The notes below the pieces were generated by a model that saw only the letters and a program-made list of their open reading frames with translations, was not told the origin of the DNA and did no database searches. Shown one piece after another: positions 6,348 to 10,164 of a DNA stretch of 10,164 nt (positions within the stretch are counted from its first letter, which is position 1; each line of letters opens with the position of its first letter). Source of the stretch: Dehalococcoidia bacterium UBA1332 (GTDB lineage: Bacteria > Chloroflexota > Dehalococcoidia > Lucifugimonadales > Lucifugimonadaceae); contig DBSW01000146.1 in NCBI GenBank assembly GCA_002306745.1, forward strand, positions 1 through 10,164. The letters run 5' to 3'. Both the position numbers and the translations under genes were made by a program.

Positions 6348-7166
6348 TTAGTTTGCCACGACTTTTCGTGTCGTGCCGGGTATTAGAGACTTGATATAGC
6401 CACCTACTCGTTCTGCTGCCTCGTCTGAGTTGCCATCAGCGAGAGTGTTGATCATTTGGCTACCAACTACCGCTCCGTCAGCAAATCTTGCCACTTCGGA
6501 TACATGATCAGTACTCGATATCCCGAAGCCGACAGCGATTGGCAAGTTTGTGAATTGGCGGACTTTGTTAACCAAGCCTTCGACGCGTGTCGACATACTG
6601 CTACGGGCCCCTGTTACGCCTAGTAAAGAGATACAGTAGATGAACCCTTTAGCTTTTTTACAGGCACGCTCGATCGAATTATCAGTAGAAGTTATTGCAA
6701 CTAATGGTATTAGCGCAATTCCGCTTTCGTCGCACGCATCTTGCAGTGGACCTGCTTCCGCAACAGGAAGATCTGCGGCGATTATGCCGTCTATACCGGC
6801 TTCAACTCCCGCTTGGCAGTACTCTCGCAGTCCGATATTAAAAATAGTGTTGTAGTACCCCATGAATATTATTGGAACATTTATCCCTTCAGATCTAATT
6901 TTTTTGACCACCCTGAAACAGTGCTCAGGCGTGACTCCGTTCATCAGGGCCTTGTGACCTGAGGCTTGGATAGTCGGACCGTCACCGAGTGGATCGCTGA
7001 AAGCTACTCCAAGTTCAACTGCGTCCGCACCGTTATCTACAAGTGAGCGGACGATTTCGGTTGTCTGGTCTATTTCGGGAAATCCGACTGTGATATATGG
7101 GATTAGAGCGATTCGGCCTTCACTTTTCGCTTTGTCAAATGCCGACCTAATTTTATCGTTCTTCAT
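6348..7166 (-). CDS. trpA: tryptophan synthase alpha subunit
   Basis: Cleaves indole-3-glycerol phosphate to indole and glyceraldehyde 3-phosphate; indole passes to TrpB in the alpha2-beta2 complex. The 272 residues are normal for this TIM-barrel family. The catalytic acids, E49 and D60 in Salmonella, correspond to E51 in AVELGVAFSDP and D62 in GDGPTIQAS. Also visible are YITVGFP (24-30), MGYYNTIF (102-109), AADLPVAEAG (130-139), the phosphate-binding LLGVTGARSS (181-190) and AVGFGIS (211-217). The family's usual PFSDP and ADGPTIQ read AFSDP and GDGPTIQ, mild substitutions. The start is ATG at 7166, with AAAAGGAAA about 12 bases before it, slightly far for a Shine-Dalgarno. TrpB, which normally sits just upstream, is replaced here by an intramembrane protease gene 48 bases away. 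aroH follows after 60 bases. Confidence 0.97.
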   Translation of the reverse strand: MKNDKIRSAFDKAKSEGRIALIPYITVGFPEIDQTTEIVRSLVDNGADAVELGVAFSDPLGDGPTIQASGHKALMNGVTPEHCFRVVKKIRSEGINVPIIFMGYYNTIFNIGLREYCQAGVEAGIDGIIAADLPVAEAGPLQDACDESGIALIPLVAITSTDNSIERACKKAKGFIYCISLLGVTGARSSMSTRVEGLVNKVRQFTNLPIAVGFGISSTDHVSEVARFADGAVVGSQMINTLADGNSDEAAERVGGYIKSLIPGTTRKVVAN

Positions 7167-7214
7167 ATATTTAAAATTTCCTTTTGAAAATAACTAGATA
7201 ATACTGCGTAATGT

Positions 7215-8144
7215 TCAAGCCACGTCAGCGTACTTTGCTAGCAACACAGCGAAGGTATTATGTAGCCCATGGGCGAATACTGCTGGCCAGATAGAACCGG
7301 TTTTAAGGTACACCCATCCAAGAGCCAATCCTAATACAAAAGTTGGTACTATAGCTCCGGGTTCGATGTGAAAAAAGCCGAAGATCAACGACGAAATTAC
7401 AAGTGCACCTACAATGCCAAACCGATTAATTAATCCTGGCAAGACATATCCTCGAAAGAAAATCTCTTCTGCTATCGGACCTATTATTCCGACTAGAATT
7501 ACGGTGGTGACTATGTTGCCTGCGGCTTCATCTAGAACTTGTTGAGCAGTGTCTGGTGGTATAAGAAAGCCCACATCTAGCGATACCACAATTTGGATCC
7601 ACAATATGAGCATGCTCAATGCGAGGATCCAGATCAAAGCGGCGTAAGCATAGGGTCTAGCGCCATGAGTTCTTATCAACCCAAGTGTGTTAATCGGTTC
7701 TCGAAATTTTATGACAGATAACGTGAATCCAGTTGCAGCGAACATTAGAGATATTGCAGTTGCGACGATTATCCCTATCGGAAGCCCGATAAATTGAAGT
7801 GAACCGTCGCTGGATTCAGTACTAAACATATAACTAATTGCAACTATCCCAAGACCTGTTACAAATGCAATAAAGACGGGCCAAGCAGGTGATCTGAAAA
7901 CCTTGAATAGGATTAGTGCAATTCCTGCTGAAAGTATTCCAATTATGTAGCCTGAATGCGATGAGATTGAAGTTCCTAAACCATAATCAGATCCCATCGC
8001 ACCATCGATTGCAGCTATAGATATAGATATCAATATCGTTACTATGCTGGCGAATATCACATCCGTTGACCCCCATTTCACTTTGGGAATGGTTAGGTCA
8101 TTACAGTGATCAGTGGGTGTAGTTGATTTTTTTGGACTAGTCAC
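7215..8144 (-). CDS. CPBP-family intramembrane metalloprotease (CAAX/Rce1-like)
   Basis: An integral membrane protein of 309 residues with a polar N-terminus (about 1-27) and about eight or nine hydrophobic segments, roughly at 28-46, 65-82, 88-107, 117-143, 165-189, 211-225, 243-259, 264-280 and 284-302. The C-terminal part is the CPBP (type II CAAX protease) domain with all three motifs: EEIFFRG (E226, E227, R231), FGFFH (H259) and HGLHN (H292, N296). These are the expected catalytic and metal-binding residues, so it is probably an active protease; the substrate is unknown, as for most bacterial members. The start is GTG at 8144, overlapping the upstream hydrolase stop in a GTGA, which implies translational coupling. 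The N-terminal membrane part is not one I recognise. It sits between an MBL hydrolase gene and trpA, downstream of ftsH. Confidence 0.9.
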   Translation of the reverse strand: MTSPKKSTTPTDHCNDLTIPKVKWGSTDVIFASIVTILISISIAAIDGAMGSDYGLGTSISSHSGYIIGILSAGIALILFKVFRSPAWPVFIAFVTGLGIVAISYMFSTESSDGSLQFIGLPIGIIVATAISLMFAATGFTLSVIKFREPINTLGLIRTHGARPYAYAALIWILALSMLILWIQIVVSLDVGFLIPPDTAQQVLDEAAGNIVTTVILVGIIGPIAEEIFFRGYVLPGLINRFGIVGALVISSLIFGFFHIEPGAIVPTFVLGLALGWVYLKTGSIWPAVFAHGLHNTFAVLLAKYADVA

Positions 8145-8863
8145 GGATTTGATTTGTGCGAGGAACTTTGTATCCAGGTGACATTTCCATAGAGGCTATC
8201 GTCTAAAGGATGAGACGCGAAGTGTGCATATTCATTCTTTGATTTGCCAACAGTTGTGAAACCGCCATGTCCTGGAAGAACAACGGTCTTTTCTGGTAAA
8301 GGAAATATATGTGATTCAAGTGATTTTATGATCTGCCTAAGTGCAATATTTGAAGAGGATTTTCCTGGTCCACCTGGGAACAGCGTGTCGCCGGTGAAAA
8401 TATGAGACGGTTCAGATTCCGCTAATGATTTTTCTGATTCCAGTAGATAACAGGTCGATCCCGGTGTGTGTCCCGGTGTAAACAAGGGAGTCAGGGTAAT
8501 ATCACCGATCATAATCGAGTTGCCGGTTTCTACGTTTATAGTTACTGATAGATCATTTGATAGATATGTTCGATCTGGTTCGCCAATACCGGCTTGAACT
8601 GGAAAATGGTCGTTCACAATTTCGTAACCTTCGACATGATCCCGGTGTCCATGAGTAAAAAGAATTGCCTCGACTCTATATCGAGATGCTGCTTTGATCA
8701 ACTTGTCTGGATTTTTTGGAGTATCGATTATGACTGAACGTCTTGTGCGTTTGCAGGCGATTAGAAAAGCGTTGTTGCTGAATCCAGAGATATATCTTTC
8801 GATTGCCCAGTATCTGCCTTGGAAGACTTGCTTCATATAATTTGGATTATTATAGAAATACAT
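8141..8863 (-). CDS. MBL-fold metal-dependent hydrolase (glyoxalase II-like)
   Basis: A 240-residue metallo-beta-lactamase-fold protein, probably cytosolic, with no signal peptide. The dinuclear metal site is complete: THGHRDH (H71, H73, D75, H76), H132 in TPGHTPG, D159 in FTGDT and H199 in LPGHG. This pattern fits glyoxalase II-like and persulfide dioxygenase-like thioester hydrolases, but the substrate cannot be read from sequence. The C-terminal stretch ASHPLDDSLYGNVTW is not the glyoxalase II substrate domain, which argues against classical GloB. The start given is ATG at 8863; a second in-frame ATG at 8836 (residue 10) is equally plausible, and neither has a clear Shine-Dalgarno. The stop TGA overlaps the GTG of the CPBP protease gene. 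ftsH ends 53 bases upstream. Confidence 0.92.
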   Translation of the reverse strand: MYFYNNPNYMKQVFQGRYWAIERYISGFSNNAFLIACKRTRRSVIIDTPKNPDKLIKAASRYRVEAILFTHGHRDHVEGYEIVNDHFPVQAGIGEPDRTYLSNDLSVTINVETGNSIMIGDITLTPLFTPGHTPGSTCYLLESEKSLAESEPSHIFTGDTLFPGGPGKSSSNIALRQIIKSLESHIFPLPEKTVVLPGHGGFTTVGKSKNEYAHFASHPLDDSLYGNVTWIQSSSHKSNP

Positions 8864-8866
8864 AAA

Positions 8867-8881
8867 TGGCGTTTCTAGCGC
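8867..8881. repeat. small GGCG/CGCC inverted repeat before the MBL hydrolase gene
   Basis: GGCG, a seven-base spacer and CGCC lie directly upstream of the first candidate ATG at 8863 and downstream of the ftsH stop. The stem is only four bases and no T-tract follows on the minus strand, so it is not a convincing terminator. If formed in mRNA it would lie where a ribosome binding site is expected. Confidence 0.25.
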
Positions 8882-8916
8882 CGTTTTATGACTACTAATG
8901 GAATTGCCTGAAGTGT

Positions 8917-10164
8917 TTAAGTCGCTTGGGGTTCAGGGTCAGTGATTTCTTCCGGCTCATTATTACGATGACCAGAAGAAGAAGGTGGCTCGTCTGGTAG
9001 CGTGGGGTCGTCTATTGTCATTGGACTCGCAAGGAGTGGGTCACGTCCTTCTATAATCGCCACAAATTGTTCTGAGTCTATGGTCTCATGCTGTAGTAGG
9101 AATTCAGCAACACCTTCAAGTTCTTTATCATTATCGGTCAGTAGCTTGTTTGCTTTATCTTCAGCTTCTTGTAACAACCGATTAATCTCATCATCGATTA
9201 AACTTTCAGTGTTAAAAGAGTAGTCTCGTTCTTCAGACATTTCTCTTCCCAGAAATACGGCTCCCCCTTGCCGTTTTCCGAACGAACGGTTGGGAAGTTT
9301 ATCGCTCATCCCAAGTCGCATTACCATTTCTCTAGCTATATTTGTCGCCTGCTCAAAGTCGTTCGAAGCCCCACTAGTGACATCACCCACTTTCAGAACT
9401 TCCGCTGCTCGTCCTCCCATTGCTGCAGCGATCTGTGCTTCGAGTTGTTCTTGCGAGTGATAAGATCTGTCTTCTTGTTGCCATCTAGTGAAACCACCTG
9501 CTTGCCCGCGCGCTATAATCGAAATCTTTCCGATCGGTGACCCCCCTGGCATTAGATGTGCAACGAGAGCATGACCGGCTTCATGATACGCTGTTATTCG
9601 GCGATCTTTTTTACTGATCACTTTACTTTTTCGTGCTGGACCCATAGACACGCGGTCTATAGCTTCAGTTAGGTTGTCGTGGTTGATTAATTTTTGATTC
9701 CCGCGGGCTGCCAGTAGCGCTGCTTCATTGATTAGGTTCGCAAGGTCTGCGCCAGAGAATCCGGGAGTTTGTTTCGCAATATTGGCTAGATCGACCTCCT
9801 TTTCAATTGGCTTGCCCTTAGCGTGCACATCTAGGATAGCTGTACGACCTCTAATGTCAGGGCTGTCAAGTATCACGCGTCGATCAAATCGACCTGGCCT
9901 AAGAAGAGCGGGGTCTAGTATGTCTGGTCGGTTAGTGGCTGCAATTACGATCACATTGGTACTGGAATCGAACCCGTCCATTTCAACCAGCATTTGGTTG
10001 AGAGTTTGTTCACGCTCGTCATGCCCACCACCTAGTCCAGCACCACGGTGTCTACCTACAGCATCGATTTCGTCAACGAATATGATGCATGGAGAATGGC
10101 GTCGAGCTTGTTCGAAAAGGTCTCTTACGCGTGAAGCACCCACGCCAACAAACATTTCTACAAA
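8917..10164 (-). CDS. ftsH: ATP-dependent zinc metalloprotease FtsH, N-terminus cut by window edge
   Basis: The frame runs off the right edge, so the membrane anchors and Walker A are outside; the ATG at 10155 is internal (FVEMFVGVGASRVRD is conserved). About 415 residues are visible. FtsH is a membrane-bound hexameric AAA protease that degrades misassembled membrane proteins and some regulators. Counting from that methionine: Walker B CIIFVDEID (23-31), the second region of homology TNRPDILDPALLRPGRFDR (74-92) with arginine fingers, the protease zinc motif HEAGH (191-195) and third ligand D266 in TSGASNDFEQAT. All are intact. The segment usually reading like GxTxxLPEED is GGFTRWQQEDRSYHSQ here (220-235). 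The tail after about residue 371 is acidic and proline-rich, as is common for the family's variable end. It heads the visible minus-strand gene run. Confidence 0.97.
   Translation of the reverse strand, partial: FVEMFVGVGASRVRDLFEQARRHSPCIIFVDEIDAVGRHRGAGLGGGHDEREQTLNQMLVEMDGFDSSTNVIVIAATNRPDILDPALLRPGRFDRRVILDSPDIRGRTAILDVHAKGKPIEKEVDLANIAKQTPGFSGADLANLINEAALLAARGNQKLINHDNLTEAIDRVSMGPARKSKVISKKDRRITAYHEAGHALVAHLMPGGSPIGKISIIARGQAGGFTRWQQEDRSYHSQEQLEAQIAAAMGGRAAEVLKVGDVTSGASNDFEQATNIAREMVMRLGMSDKLPNRSFGKRQGGAVFLGREMSEERDYSFNTESLIDDEINRLLQEAEDKANKLLTDNDKELEGVAEFLLQHETIDSEQFVAIIEGRDPLLASPMTIDDPTLPDEPPSSSGHRNNEPEEITDPEPQAT

Noticed and set aside
9268..9540. 90-codon plus-strand ORF inside ftsH
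   Set aside because: It is antisense to conserved FtsH protease sequence and has no features of its own; a shadow of the real gene.

Overview
The window is ordinary bacterial housekeeping sequence, moderately AT-rich by eye. Nine minus-strand genes run head to tail, and one plus-strand gene converges on them at the left edge. The gene set and protein styles suggest an uncultured free-living bacterium, perhaps Chloroflexota (Dehalococcoidia/SAR202-like): a DUF1015 protein beside a class-V aminotransferase, monofunctional AroH chorismate mutase and S4-domain TyrRS. That placement is an impression from memory; a homology search or marker tree would be needed to settle it. I see no tRNA, rRNA, CRISPR, insertion sequence, phage gene or frameshift.

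Layout in minus-strand transcription order, right to left: the C-terminal part of ftsH (cut by the right edge); an MBL-fold hydrolase whose stop overlaps, in a GTGA, the start of a CPBP intramembrane protease; trpA; aroH chorismate mutase; a 294-base interval with a small Tyr/Phe-rich ORF; a type I DAHP synthase (aroF/aroG class); ribF; tyrS; then, after 210 non-coding bases, a class-V aminotransferase. On the plus strand at the left edge is the C-terminal two thirds of a DUF1015 protein, ending 88 bases from the aminotransferase stop.

Functionally, the middle holds both ends of aromatic amino-acid synthesis: entry to the shikimate pathway (DAHP synthase), the Phe/Tyr branch (chorismate mutase), and the last step toward tryptophan (TrpA, with no TrpB in the window). 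Tyrosine use (tyrS) and FMN/FAD synthesis (ribF) lie downstream. The right part carries membrane proteolysis (FtsH, CPBP). The left part may relate to serine/glyoxylate metabolism. Gaps of 48 to 62 bases and the 4-base overlap are compatible with one or a few operons. Breaks are most likely in the two longest gaps, before the DAHP synthase gene and before the aminotransferase gene.

I found no convincing new biological system. The points most worth a second look are the aromatic-rich small ORF ahead of the DAHP synthase gene, trpA separated from trpB, and the DUF1015/aminotransferase pair.
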